Shown: positions 10,026-22,546 of the stretch, piece after piece
Numbering within the stretch: position 1 is the first letter of the stretch
Layout: each line of letters opens with the position of its first letter
Assembly (NCBI RefSeq): GCF_026210795.1
Contig: NC_089438.1
Coordinates: 3,059,501 to 3,123,500 of the forward strand
Length of the DNA: 64,000 bases
Reading direction: 5' to 3'
From: Rhizophagus irregularis
Lineage: Eukaryota > Glomeromycota > Glomeromycetes > Glomerales > Glomeraceae
The notes under the pieces: model-generated
Seen by the model: the letters and a program-made list of their open reading frames with translations, nothing else
Told to the model about the DNA's origin: nothing
Databases searched by the model: none
Program-made: the position numbers and the translations under genes

Positions 10026-13000
10026 ATGGGCAAAAGTGTTAAAAAGCTGATAAACAAGTCACGTGATCATTGTGACTATGAATGTAACGCAAAATGGTTT
10101 AAACAAAATTTTAAAAATTGGACTAGCAGGAATCATCATATTGATAAATTTATTCAAAATACTCAGCTATTAGAACATACTTCTTTTGTAGAAAATGCAT
10201 TAGAGTGGATACCTTATGATAGACTTGATGATATTAAATATGTTGCGGATGATGAGTTTGGCAAAGTGTATAGTGCAAAATGGATTGATGGATGCATAAA
10301 TAAATGGGATGATGAAAATCAAAATTGGAAAAGAGAAAATCAAAATATGTTTGTAATTTTGAAATTATTAAATAATCCAGCAAAAATTACATCAGAATTT
10401 ATAAATAAGGTATAATAAATTTGTCAAGTTTCATTTTTTCGTGAATTATAATATAAATTAATCACATTGTGTCATTTGATGGAAAAAATTACCAGTTATT
10501 TTAAATTGCAAATAGTTGAAAATTTTATTTTTTACTAATATTTCTAACTTAAATATATTGTAGATTGCTGTATCTCATAAAGTTTATGGAATAACTCAAG
10601 ATTCAAAAACAAAGAATTTTATGGTGGTTATGAATGATATATGTAAAAAATGTAATAGAGTGTGTAATTCATTATATTTTCAACGAAATTTTAAAAATTG
10701 GACTAGTGGTAATAATGATATTGATAAATTTATTCAAGATACTCAGCTATCAGTACATCCTTATTTTGAGATAAAAAATGCATTAGAATGGATACCTTAT
10801 GATAGACTTTATAATATTAAATTTACAGATGTTGATAAGTTTGGCAAAGTGTACAGAGCAAATTGGACTGATGGATGTATAAATGTTAAGTTTTTCAGTA
10901 GTTGGGATAATAAAAATCAAAATTGGAAAAGAAAAGAAAATATCTTTGTAATTCTGAAAATTTTAAATAATCCAGCAAGTATTACACTAGAATTTATAAA
11001 TAAGGTATAATAAATTTACATTTTTTCGTGAATTATAATATAAATTAATCATATATTGTGTCATTTGATGAAAAAAATTACCAGTTGTTTTAAATAACAA
11101 ATAGTTGAAAATTTTATTCTTGCTAATATTTCTAACTTTAATATATTGTAGATTGCAGTATCTTATAAAGTTTATGGAATAACTCAAGATCCAAAAACTG
11201 GAAACTTTATGGTTGTTTTGAAGGATATGTGTGAAAAATGTAAAACAATGTGTAATTCAATGTATTTTCAACGAAATTTCGATAATTGGACCAGTAGTAA
11301 TAAAGATATTGATAAATTTATTCAATATACTCAGCTATCAGTACATACTTATTTTGAGATAAAAAATGCATTAGAATGGATACCTTATGATAGACTTTAT
11401 AATATTAAATTTACAGATGTTGATAAGTTTGGCAAAGTGTACAGAGCAAATTGGACTGATGGATGTATAAATGTTAAGTTTTTCAGTAGTTGGGATAATA
11501 AAAATCAAAATTGGAAGAGAAAAGAAAATATGTTTGTAATTCTGAAAATTTTAAATAATCCAGCAAGTATTACACTAGAATTTATAAATAAGGTATAATA
11601 GATTTACATTTTTTCGTGAATTATAATATAAATTAATCATATATTGTGTCATTTGATGAAAAAAATTACCAGTTGTTTTAAATAACAAATAGTTGAAAAC
11701 TTTATTCTTGCTAATATTTCTAACTTTAATATATTGTAGATTGCAGTATCTTATAAAGTTTATGGAATAACTCAAGATCCAAAAACTGGAAACTTTATGG
11801 TTGTTTTGAAAGATATGTGTGAAAAATGTAAAACAATGTGTAATTCAATGTATTTTCAACGAAATTTCGATAATTGGACCAGTAGTAATAAAGATATTGA
11901 TAAATTTATTCAATATACTCAGCTATTAGAACATACTTCTTTTGTGGAAAATGCATTAGAGTGGTTACCTCATGATAGACTTGATGATATTAAATATGTT
12001 GCGGATGATGAGTTTGGCAAAGTGTATAGTGCAAAATGGATTGATGGATGCATAAATAAATGGGATGATGAAAATCAAAATTGGAAAAGAGAAAATCAAA
12101 ATATGTTTGTAATTCTGAAATTATTAAATAATCCAGCAAAAATTACACTAGAATTTATAAATAAGGTATAATAAATTTGTCAAGTTTCATTTTTTCGTGA
12201 ATTATAATATAAATTAATCACATTATATTGTGTCATTTGATGAAAAAAAAATTACCAGTTGTTTTTAAATAACAAATGGTTGAAAAGTTTATTTTTACTA
12301 ATATTTCTAACTTTAATATATTGTAGATTGCTGTATCTCATAAAGTTTATGGAATAACTCAAGATTCAGAAACAAAGAATTTTATGGTGGTTTTGAATGA
12401 TATATGTAAAAAATGCAATGAAGTGTGTAATTCAATATATTTTCAACGAAATTTTAAAAATTGGACTAGTGGTAATAATGATATTGATAAATTTATTCAA
12501 GATACTCAGCTATCAGTACATACTTATTTTGAGATAAAAAATGCATTAGAATGGATACCTTATGATAGACTTTATAATATTAAATTTACAGATGTTGATA
12601 AGTTAGGCAAAGTGTACAGAGCAAATTGGACTGATGGATGTATAAATGTTAAGTTTTTCAGTAGTTGGGATAATAAAAATCAAAATTGGAAAAGAAAAGA
12701 TCAAAATATGTTTGTAATTCTGAAAATTTTAAATAATCCAGCAAGTATTACACTAGAATTTATAAATAAGGTATAATAAATTTATTTAAGTTTCATTTTT
12801 TTTGTTAACTGCCATTCTGTGAAAAAAAAAAAAAAATTCCAGTTATTTTAAATAACAAATAGTTGAAAATTTTATTTTTACTAATATTTCTAACTTTAAT
12901 ATATTGTAGATTGCTTTATCTCATAAAGTTTATGGAATAACTCAAGATTCAGAAACAAAGAATTTTATGGTGGTTTTGAATGATATATGTAAAAAATGCA

Positions 13001-15997
13001 ATGAAGTGTGTAATTCAATATATTTTCAACGAAATTTTAAAAATTGGACTAGTGGTAATAATGATATTGATAAATTTATTCAAAATTCTCAACTATCAAC
13101 TCATTATGATATAAAGAGAGCATTAGAATGGATACCTTATGATAGACTTTATGATATTAAATATATTACAGATGATGATAAATTTGGTAAAGTGTACAGA
13201 GCAAATTGGACTGATGGGTGTATAAATGTTGATATTCTGAGCAGTAGTTGGGATAATAAAAATCAAAATTGGAAAAGAGATCAAAATATGTTTGTAATTC
13301 TGAAAATTTTAAATAATCCAGCAAGTATTACACTAGAATTTATAAATAAGGTATAATAAATTTATCATAAGTTTCATTTTTTTTTGTTATTTATAATATG
13401 CTAATTATTAAACTATGCCATTTTGTGAAAAAAAAAAAATCTCATTTTAAATAACAAATAGTTGAAATTTTTATTTTACTAATATTCCTAACTTTAATAT
13501 ATTGTAGATTGCGGTACCTTATAAAGTTTATGGAATAACTCAAGATTCAGAAACAAAGAATTTTATGGTGGTTATGAATGATAAATGTAAAAAATGTGAT
13601 AGAGTGTGTAATTCAATATATTTTCGACGAAATTTTAAAAATTGGACTAGTGGTAATAATGACATTGATAAATTTATTCAAAATTCTCAACTATCAGCTC
13701 ATTATGATATAAAGAGAGCATTAGAATGGATACCTTATGATAGACTTTATGATATTAAATATATTACAGATGATAAATTTGGTAAAGTGTACAGAGCAAA
13801 TTGGACTGATGGATGTATAAATGTTGACAGTAGTTGGGATAATAAAAATCAAAATTGGAAAAGAGATCAAAATATGTTTGTAATTCTGAAAATTTTAAAT
13901 AATCCAGCAAGTATTACACTACTAGAATTTATAAATGAGGTATAATAAATTTATCATAAGTTTCATTTTTTTTTGTTATTTATAATATACTAATTATTAA
14001 ACTATGCCATTTTGTGAAAAAAAAAAATTCTCATTTTAAATAACAAATAGTTGAAATTTTTATTTTTACTAATATTTCTAACTTTAATATATTGTAGATT
14101 GCAGTACCTTATAAAGTTTGTGGAATAACTCAAGATTCAGAAACAAAGAATTTTATGGTGGTTATAAATGATAAATGTAAAAAGTGTAATAGAGTGTGTA
14201 ATTCAATATATTTTCAACGAAATTTTAAAAATTGGACTAGTGGTAATAATGATATTGATAAATTTATTCAAATTTCTCAACTATCAGCTCATGATGATAT
14301 AAAGAGAGCATTAGAATGGATACCTTATGATAGACTTTATGATGTAAAATATATTGCAAAAGGTGGGTTTGGAAAAATATATAGAGCAAAGTGGATTGAT
14401 GGTTATATAGTAGGTAAATGGGATAACCATGATCAAAATTGGAAAAGGAAGGATCAAAACATGGTCGTAGCTTTGAAAAGTTTAAATAATTCAAAAAATG
14501 TTACATTTGAATTTATGAATGAGGTAAATTAATCAATTATTCAGTTACCCAATATAAAATTATTTATTTATTGGTATTAATACTTATTTATAAATATACA
14601 GATTACATTACATTACAAAGTGAATTCGCACAAATGTATTATTAAACTTTATGGAATAACTCAAGCTCCAAAAGAAAAAAATTACATCATGGTTTTAGAT
14701 TATGCAGAGCATGGGAGTTTACGAAATTATTTAGATATAAAATATAATTATTTAAATTGGAATAATAAGATCAGTTATTTACATAAAATCGCACATGGAC
14801 TTAGAGATATACATGAAACAGAATTAATTCATCGAGATTTGCATATTGGTAATATATTAAGGCTTAAAAATCATACTTGTATAACTGATATGGGATTATG
14901 TAAACCTGCAGACTATAATGTACCAGAGAATGCAAAAAACAAATTATATGGTATTTTACCTTATATTGCGCCTGAAATTTTATGTGGACAAAATTATACC
15001 AAAGCTGCAGATATTTATAGTTTTGGTATAATTATGTATGAAGTAATTTCTGGATTACCTCCATATTATGATATAGGCCATGATATAAATTTAGCAGTGA
15101 AAATTTGTAAAGGACTTAGACCAAGGTTTAATATTAATGTACCCCAATTGATTGTGCATCTAATCAAAAAATGCTTGGATGCAAATCCATTAAATCGACC
15201 AAAAGCTGAAGAAATTGAAAAAACCTTAAGCAATTGGTTTAGGAAATCATATGATCTTAGTTATGCAGAGATAAATAATCAAATAAAAGAAGCAGAAATA
15301 ATTAATAAAAAATCACTGATTAATTGTACTACTACTAGTCTAGGAATATCATATAAAACACATTCAGAAGCAATTTATACCAGTAGATTACTTAATTTTA
15401 GTAATCTTCCTGAGCCAAAAAATTCTGATGATTATTATGAAGAAAATGATAATATAATTAGCATGAAATTTTCAGGTACTTATTAGTATTTTAAAATTAA
15501 TATGAAACTTTTTTTACTAATAAGGTTTTTATTATTAAATAGAATCCTTACAAATTGATATTTCTCAATTGAAAAATAACAATTCTTTTGAACTAAAAAA
15601 TTCTGATGATAGTAGTCACTATGAAAAGAATGATAATATTAAAATGGAATCTTCAGGTATATTTTTTAAAAAAAAAATTAATAAACTTAATTGTCAAAAT
15701 ATTAATAAATTTTTAATTCATTAAATAGAATTCTTACAAATTGATACTTTACTATTAAAAATTGATAATAATAATTTTCCTGAACAAGATAATTCTGATG
15801 TTTCTTACGAAAAAAATGATAATATAATTAGTATGGATTCTTCAGGTATTGATTAATAAAAAATATCCAGATCATTATTTAAAAATAAAATCACTAATTC
15901 TTTCCATTAAATAGAATCACTACAAATTGATATTTCCCAATTGAATACTAATAAAGATGGTGAATATTCCTTGGATACTATAGATAAAAGAAAATAA
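10026..15997 (+). CDS. TKL-type kinase with eight tandem N-lobe modules
   Basis: The model has 12 exons: 10026-10409, 10564-11004, 11152-11592, 11740-12165, 12327-12770, 12910-13350, 13508-13939, 14098-14523, 14602-15475, 15543-15656, 15729-15845, 15915-15997. They total 4623 nt, or 1540 residues plus stop. Exons 1-8 each encode a Cys motif (CKKCN..CNS), WTSGN..IDKFIQ, LEWIPYDRL, a P-loop region and a beta-3 Lys (ILK). Exons 2-8 also begin with a hinge-like VYGITQD. Only module 8 keeps a glycine-rich loop (KGGFGKIY). Exon 9 carries the rest of the kinase: hinge, HRDLHIGN, DMG in place of DFG, APE and a C-lobe. Exons 10-12 are acidic repeats. All joins in exons 1-9 are phase 0, later ones phase 1. 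The ATG at 10026 is the first in frame. It could instead be expressed as shorter forms by exon skipping. Confidence 0.7.
10564..14523 (+). repeat. tandem array of seven exon+intron kinase modules (about 590 bp)
   Basis: Units start at 10564, 11152, 11740, 12327, 12910, 13508 and 14098. Each holds a 426-444 nt exon, always a multiple of three; all but the last are followed by a 139-161 nt intron with donor GTATAAT, the shared branch region TTTCTAACTTTAATATATTG and acceptor TAG. The duplication breakpoint lies inside coding sequence: the hinge strand (NFMVV) runs straight into the Cys motif, and the frame is kept at all seven junctions. If an intron is retained, the donor itself gives a stop (GTA TAA) at once. 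Modules 2 and 3 are nearly identical, introns included. Confidence 0.85.
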
Positions 15998-18900
15998 GAC
16001 TATTGTATAATATACTTATTTTATTTGTTCATTTTTTAGACCAGGATAGCAAATCTAAAGGCAAAGAAAAAATTTAGACCAATTATAACTATTTGCTATT
16101 ATAGTTTAATATTTTAATTATCATTAAATCTTCAGTTGAAAGGTAACATTTTAAATTTTATTGAAATGCGGTCTTGTTTTTGCTTTTCAATAATTAGTGA
16201 ATTACAATTTTTATAAAACCATACAATATGAGTAGGAATAGAAATAATGATAGATAAAATTTTAAATTATACTAGCCCTATTTATTAACTTATATGTATT
16301 TATTCATTTATCTTATATTTATTTGATTAATTAATTAAATAAAAACTTTTTTAAAACTAAAATATAATTTAATTTTATTCCTAATAAATAAAATGTTCAT
16401 TATATTACTGATAATTTACCTACTAAGATCGAATTTGCATAAGAAACTATTAATCCATAAAATTAATATACAGAAAAAGAAAGTGTTTCGCAGCTTCAAT
16501 AAATAATACTTTTTTGTAATACCATTCTACTTTAATAAACCGGAACATTTTCACCCGAATTTCTATAACAAATTATTTTCGGTATTAGTATATGAACCCT
16601 ATTGTAAAAGGATTTATTAAAGTGATTTTACATAAAAATTTTGTTGATATTTATCGTTTATCATTTTTGTGACTTCTTAAAATTGTAACATAAATGGTTA
16701 AGATGCTTACAGTGAAATATCTATTAACTATGTTAACAGTTTAACGCTTTCATTATTACACTTTTGAAATTTACTAATTCTAATTCGTCTGATTCTGGCA
16801 GTAATTAGGATTTCATATATTTCGGTTAAATTAATGCTGACCAAATTGAAGACAAATAAATAGAATATGAAATTAACCCGATAAAGTCTTATAATAAAAT
16901 AATAGTAATAGTGATTCTCAAATCTCAAGGAACTAAGGAAGTAAATTAATTATGTGATGCGTGTATATCATTTTATAGTCAATTTAAAAGCTTAACTAAT
17001 TTTTTTTTATTAATGTAATATTCGGTTACGATTAAAAATACATACGAATAATATAATTGAATAATAATTTGAACTTGTTTCTTTCTCAATAACATTCGAT
17101 AAATGAATAAATAAATAAATAAAATCGAAATATTAATCAAAATTTTAATTATAGTCTGCCACTAGACACAGAAAGGTTGATCAAAACTTTTCAAGCACAT
17201 ATGGTAAAACCATAATATTCTTTGATAATTTAAATGGCTTAATAGAAAAAGAGGAGCGAAAGGAAATTCAAAGCAAGATAATAATTTTAATAAAAGATAA
17301 TACAAATGTCAACAACAGGAAAATGTAGTTACTTTTTCAACGTATAACTTAGTATTTTTTCTCCGCACAGGACTATTATGCTTGATAAAAATATGAGTAT
17401 AATAAATATTTATGCTAAACATCACCGGTGGTGAAATTATGATGTAATGCCGGCCAGTATTTTATTAGATTTTTAATTCTGGTCGAAAGTACATCATAAT
17501 GCTGGTACGGTGACCATCACCGCCGGTGAGCTTTAGCAATTTTCAATATTTATTACCATAAGGCATTAACAACATTTTCTATGGGAATTATAGAAGTTAT
17601 TATTTACTTGTTATCTAATTAAAAATTTCGACACTCTTTCAATATTACAATTGTATCCCTCATAATTCTTTTTTTACATCATCCTAAAATCACATTGAGA
17701 TAATCTTTTCATTATATTTTCTCTTGACTTAATTCTCGTTGTTGATGTCACTGTTGCTACCTTTGTCCATTAGACCCTGTACTTTTCAAAAATTACTGAA
17801 TCCTCCTGGATATTAACACTAATTCATAAATAATTTTTGAATACAAGGATTTGAAAATAAAGGTGGAAAGAAAGAACCTTGTTGCCAGATAAAGAAAATT
17901 ATTTGATCGACATTGGCATCTTCCTATATGTTCGTAGATAAATATTTTGATGACTTTTACATAAAATTTAAGTATAAAACCCTATAGACCATTTTAAAAA
18001 CTTCACAGGCAAATTTACTTGCAAGATACCTGTGATAAAATTTATTTGCTAATTTTGCTCATTTACATAAAAACTTGTATTTTCCAAATATTTTACTAAT
18101 TTTTCTATACTTATGGTACACTCATTATAGAGTAATTTAAGTTATATAAAAGTGATGCCTACCGTCATGTGAGGATTAGTGAAATTTAAAATCAAGGTAA
18201 TATTACAGTATTGACAATTACGATATATAATTTTTTATTTATTTATTTTATTTATAATTGGAAAAACAAACCCAACCCAGATCGCTGCACCAATCAGAAA
18301 TTATTTATATGATAAACAATAATGATATAATGAAATTCACGATAAAATGATTTTTTTTAGATTTTATCGTTATATATGGAACTTGTAAATTTCAAGTGTT
18401 GATTATCACGAAAATTTTGGACTTGTTAACATTAATTAAAGTTCGATTTTTATGGGTTACAAATACGATGAAGTTAATTTTGAAATTTGAAAAATAATGT
18501 ATTTTTCCATCATGACATTAAAAATGACTTGAAATTTTATTATTTTTTTATTTTATTTTAAGTGATGGTAAATTTTTTCCGTTTATTTATTTTAATGAAC
18601 ATCAGTAAATTTTTATGTGACCGGATACTTATCTGGAAAATTTCTATCCTATTTTGAAATAAACTTTAAAACACCTCTTTCTCCTTTTTAGGGACACACT
18701 TTGCCACTTTAATTTAGGATTTTCTTGTTTAAGAATGTGGTAAAGTTTTTTTTTTACTATGCTTCGCTCTCCCTTCTTTTCACATCTTTTTACTTCTGGC
18801 CTACTATTTTAAAATACCTTGTCTTTTTCTTAGGACACTTAAATACATTATTTCCATTTTTTTGTCTAAAACGCGTGGTGTTAATAATAATTCTTTTTTC

Positions 18901-20876
18901 TTTTTTTTCGTCTATACATTTTCTCTTTAGGAATATTTTTTGATTTTTTAATTTAAAAGATGTAAATTATATGTAATGTTAGTCAGCTTGGTTTATATAT
19001 TATCAGATATTAATGTTTTACAATTTTTTTTTTTATGTTAAAGAAACTTGATTTAGTACGCTTATTAATTATTTTTTGTAGTTGATAAGTTGATAGAGGT
19101 TTTCTTGTTTTATTGGGAAATATTAAATAAGTGAAAAAAGAAATAAACATCTTTATAATAATTTTTTTCAAAGTCCTTTTTGTTTAAAAATATTCAATCT
19201 GAAGTATAGTGTTAAATATATTTTTTAGTGCATGTTGTTATATTCTTCGCGAGCTCGCGTTTCACGAAAAATATATTATAAAAACATTTGTAGCTAGTTG
19301 TGCCACATTTTAAACCAATCATATTTAAAAAATACAGTCGTAAAGATAATATAGATAATATTTTTATTTTTATTTTTATAATAGAGACAAAATACAGAGG
19401 AGTAAAAGTATTTTCTAACACTAGAAAAAAACTATCTAAATTGAGTTTACTACCTAATCCTTAAATAAGACCATCCGTCCTACCTTTTATTTTCACCCCA
19501 TCATATTAAACAATATTATTATTCGTTATTGTAAGTCTAAGAATTGTATAAAATTTTGTATTACAAGTATCATGACAATGAACGAATAAGATCCTTGTTT
19601 AATGACAATAAAAAAAGCTAGAAGTTACATCGCACAATAATTCTATGAATTTCTGGTTTTCAAATTTTATATCAAAATGTTTTCGTAAGACTTTTTTTCG
19701 TAATTGTCACTATTGTCAGTAATATTGTAGCGCAACGACCAATACGAAACGCAAAAAAAATAATGAAAAAATGGTAACAATATACATCACTCAATGTTTC
19801 ATAGATTGGCTTTTAATTTGAGAAACGAATTATTTCCACAATTGACAATTATTTTAGTCAAATCGATATTAACAATCAGGATTTAGCACCAACTTATGGA
19901 ATTACCATATAAATTCAGCTGACTTCCATATTTCTTTGATTCTTTCTTTATAATATATGATGATAAATTTTTACCAAAAATTATATTGTCGTGTACATAG
20001 AAGAATATTATCAACAAAAAAAAATGATGGAATTCTTTTACATATAAAATTACCAAATATTTTACCTGAAATTTTTCAAAATAATCTTGAGGTACAAGAG
20101 AATTAAATAAGAAATTTGGTATAAAAATAAAAAATAAATAATTTTTATGTTACTATTTAAAATTTTTTTTATGTATATTAATGGAAGGAGGCTTTCTTTA
20201 GAGGAATAAAATCTTGATCACTGCCGGTAAACTTTGTTTTCAAGAATTAAATCCTTCATTTACAGTTATTTTTGATTTGAAAAAAAAAAACTAATGGAAT
20301 AAATTTTAACATGATATATCAAACAAGTTTTGAAAATGATTCTTTCATGAAATTACAAAATTTTGTACTGAATTGGTTGCGAGTGAAGTTGGCTAAGAAA
20401 AAAAAAGATGATGAAAAATAATTTTGGAGTTTCAAATTAAATTAATTAAGAAAACGCTGAACACTGAAATTAAAATTGTTTTACTTCTAAAGAATAAATA
20501 AAGTTTGAGCTAAAAAGAGGGAAAACGTGGAAAACGTGCGAGGGAAACAAAATTTATATTCCATATTATTTGAATATTTAATAAGTACAAATCAATAAAT
20601 ACGAATTATTAATTCACATCTCCTATAAATTTTTAAAATATCTCTAAAATGTTAAATCCACTACTTACCAAGTATTTCATTTATAAGAATGTAACAGCAT
20701 TAAGTTCGTCTATCATTATATCCTTTATAAATAAGAATTTGGGTTTGTTTTTAACAAATAATAACAAATGTGATTAACGTGATTAATAATTATCAAAAAG
20801 AAGCCAAGATTTGGTCTTATATATGTAGAACTTCAGTTTTATTTTTTTTATTTAACAAGAAATTATCTATTTTTAG
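15998..20876. other. long AT-rich intergenic region
   Basis: No gene is supported. After the kinase stop a possible alternative last exon (acceptor TTTTTTAG near 16039) would add a short Lys-rich tail, but no matching donor was found. The region holds one small inverted-repeat element (17414-17537) and a perfect CGCGAGCTCGCG palindrome at about 19248. Frames at 16728, 18725 and 19212 are low-complexity and unrecognised. Confidence 0.45.
17414..17537. mobile_element. MITE M1, TCACCGG(C/T)GGTGA terminal repeats
   Basis: This is a 124-bp element with inverted ends GCTAAACATCACCGGTGGTG and, from the other side, GCTAAAGCTCACCGGCGGTG. Each end is itself nearly palindromic. The interior has ATGCCGGCC and AATGCTGGTACGGTGA. 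Related copies are at 39899-40027 and 50822-50940. No coding capacity. Confidence 0.7.
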
Positions 20877-22324
20877 TTAGCTTCTTATTATTTGAAATAC
20901 TTCATAATCTTCTATTGAAAATTTATCTTCAGTGTCTCTTATATTTCTTTCATACATCATTTTCTACAATCATAAGATTTAGTATTTCTAGAAATTATGT
21001 TAAGATCTTAGTCGAAATGTGGACCACATGATCTGCTATAATCTAATGCATGTTTTGCATTTGTTACATTACTTAAATTTGCATCTTAATATTCTTATTT
21101 TTAAAAGAAATAATAAAACTTTTATTAGTATAACACCATTTGCCAGTATTTTCCCACTTCACAGGATTATATCCACCAAGAATTTCTTCATTTCCTTTTA
21201 CTTTAATAAATGTAACAGTATTAGTTTTGCCATTACATAATTTATGAAATATTTTAGGAGTAAATTCAAATTTGTATGGTAAATATAATTCCTAATAATT
21301 ATGGCTACTTTATCAACCCATTTTGAAACGGTTGAAATAATATTAGAACCAACAATTTTTGAATCAATAATTTGGGAATCAACAATTTTGACTACATATT
21401 TTTTCAAATTAATAAGATATATAGAAATTCAAAATAAAAATTGAAGAAATGTATTTCATCATTCTTAATTTTTCTTGGACGTAAAACGTTGGTATTTTGA
21501 CACACCACCAGGTTCCAAATAAGAATTCAATAAATCTTCATATAATTGTTGATCTAAGTTTTTGGTCGAACTTTTTGCGAGAATTCTCTAGATGATAAAC
21601 CAAAAAATCTAATTAAAAGCAAACAGCTTTGTAAAATATTTTTCATCGTTTTGAAATCATCATCTGACCAAGTTTTAGGATCCAGAATGAGAGTTGAATT
21701 TTGTGCAAGACCCCATTTTAATACATATTCACACACTTCGATTTCTTTCATTTGTAATTCATTATTTTTAATAAGTGAAATTAAAGATTTTTCAGAAAGT
21801 GCGGTGAAATTAAAAGATTTGAATATTTTTGTACAAAATTCTTGAAGTTCTAATAAATTATTAGATTGTGAATAAATTTGTTGAATAATTCCAAAATGTT
21901 GTTCTGCCAAATCTGACTTATTCTTAATTAAATATTTTTGTAAATAATCAACTAAATTCTTGAAGATGGAGGTTATCTGCAGCGGCCAAAACTTTAAGAG
22001 AATCTTAATCATTCCACCATAAATATATCTATATAACAAAAATCTCATAAATGTTGTTTATTATCCGTTAACATAGAATAATATTATATACTTTAAAATA
22101 TTTTGGAATATTTCTGGTGAAATATTTGATAATTTTATGTGAGCTAATATGTTATCATTGTTTTTTTTATTGGAAGATAAAATTCGTCGTAAATATGGAG
22201 AACGGTAACACAAAATATTCATGTGAGCACGAAATATTTTTACGTTAGGATCTTCGCCAACTTCATCTTTTAATAATTCAATTAATGTTTCATATTCGAT
22301 CAAATTTAGATATTTATCATTCAT
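20877..22324 (-). pseudogene. broken BTB-BACK-TLDc gene
   Basis: Reading the minus strand from 22324, the order is a BTB domain (EDPNVKIFRAHM, SPYLRRILSS, ISPEIFQNILKYI), a BACK domain (LVDYLQKYLI, NLLELQEFC, FTALSEKSLISL, EVCEYVLKWGLAQN) and a TLDc domain (IDSKIVGSNIISTVSKW, FIKVKGNEEILGGYNP, SFIISFKN), ending in RDTEDKFSIEDYEVFQ and a stop at 20877. The frame changes at least five times: after the BTB domain (about 22055), after BACK (about 21555), early and late in TLDc (about 21290 and 21095), and after the in-frame stop near 21010. A stretch that normally links the early BTB strands (YYDITIE-like) also seems missing. Intact relatives are typical substrate-adaptor-like proteins of mycorrhizal fungi. 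Family assignment is secure; this copy cannot make a full protein. Confidence 0.85.
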
Positions 22325-22546
22325 TCGTTACGCCAAATCTGCACAATCTGCGGCTTGTCTAACCAAGATTTTATCAGCTGATCATTCTCAAAATTTTATG
22401 TGAAAATAAATTAAAATTAATTATGACAGAATCTTTTACTATTTTTTTACTTTATTCCTTTAACTAAATAATATATTGATATACTACAGTAGATATGTAG
22501 AATTATGAAATTCCAACCAGCATTACATAATGTTAAAAGAATCTTG

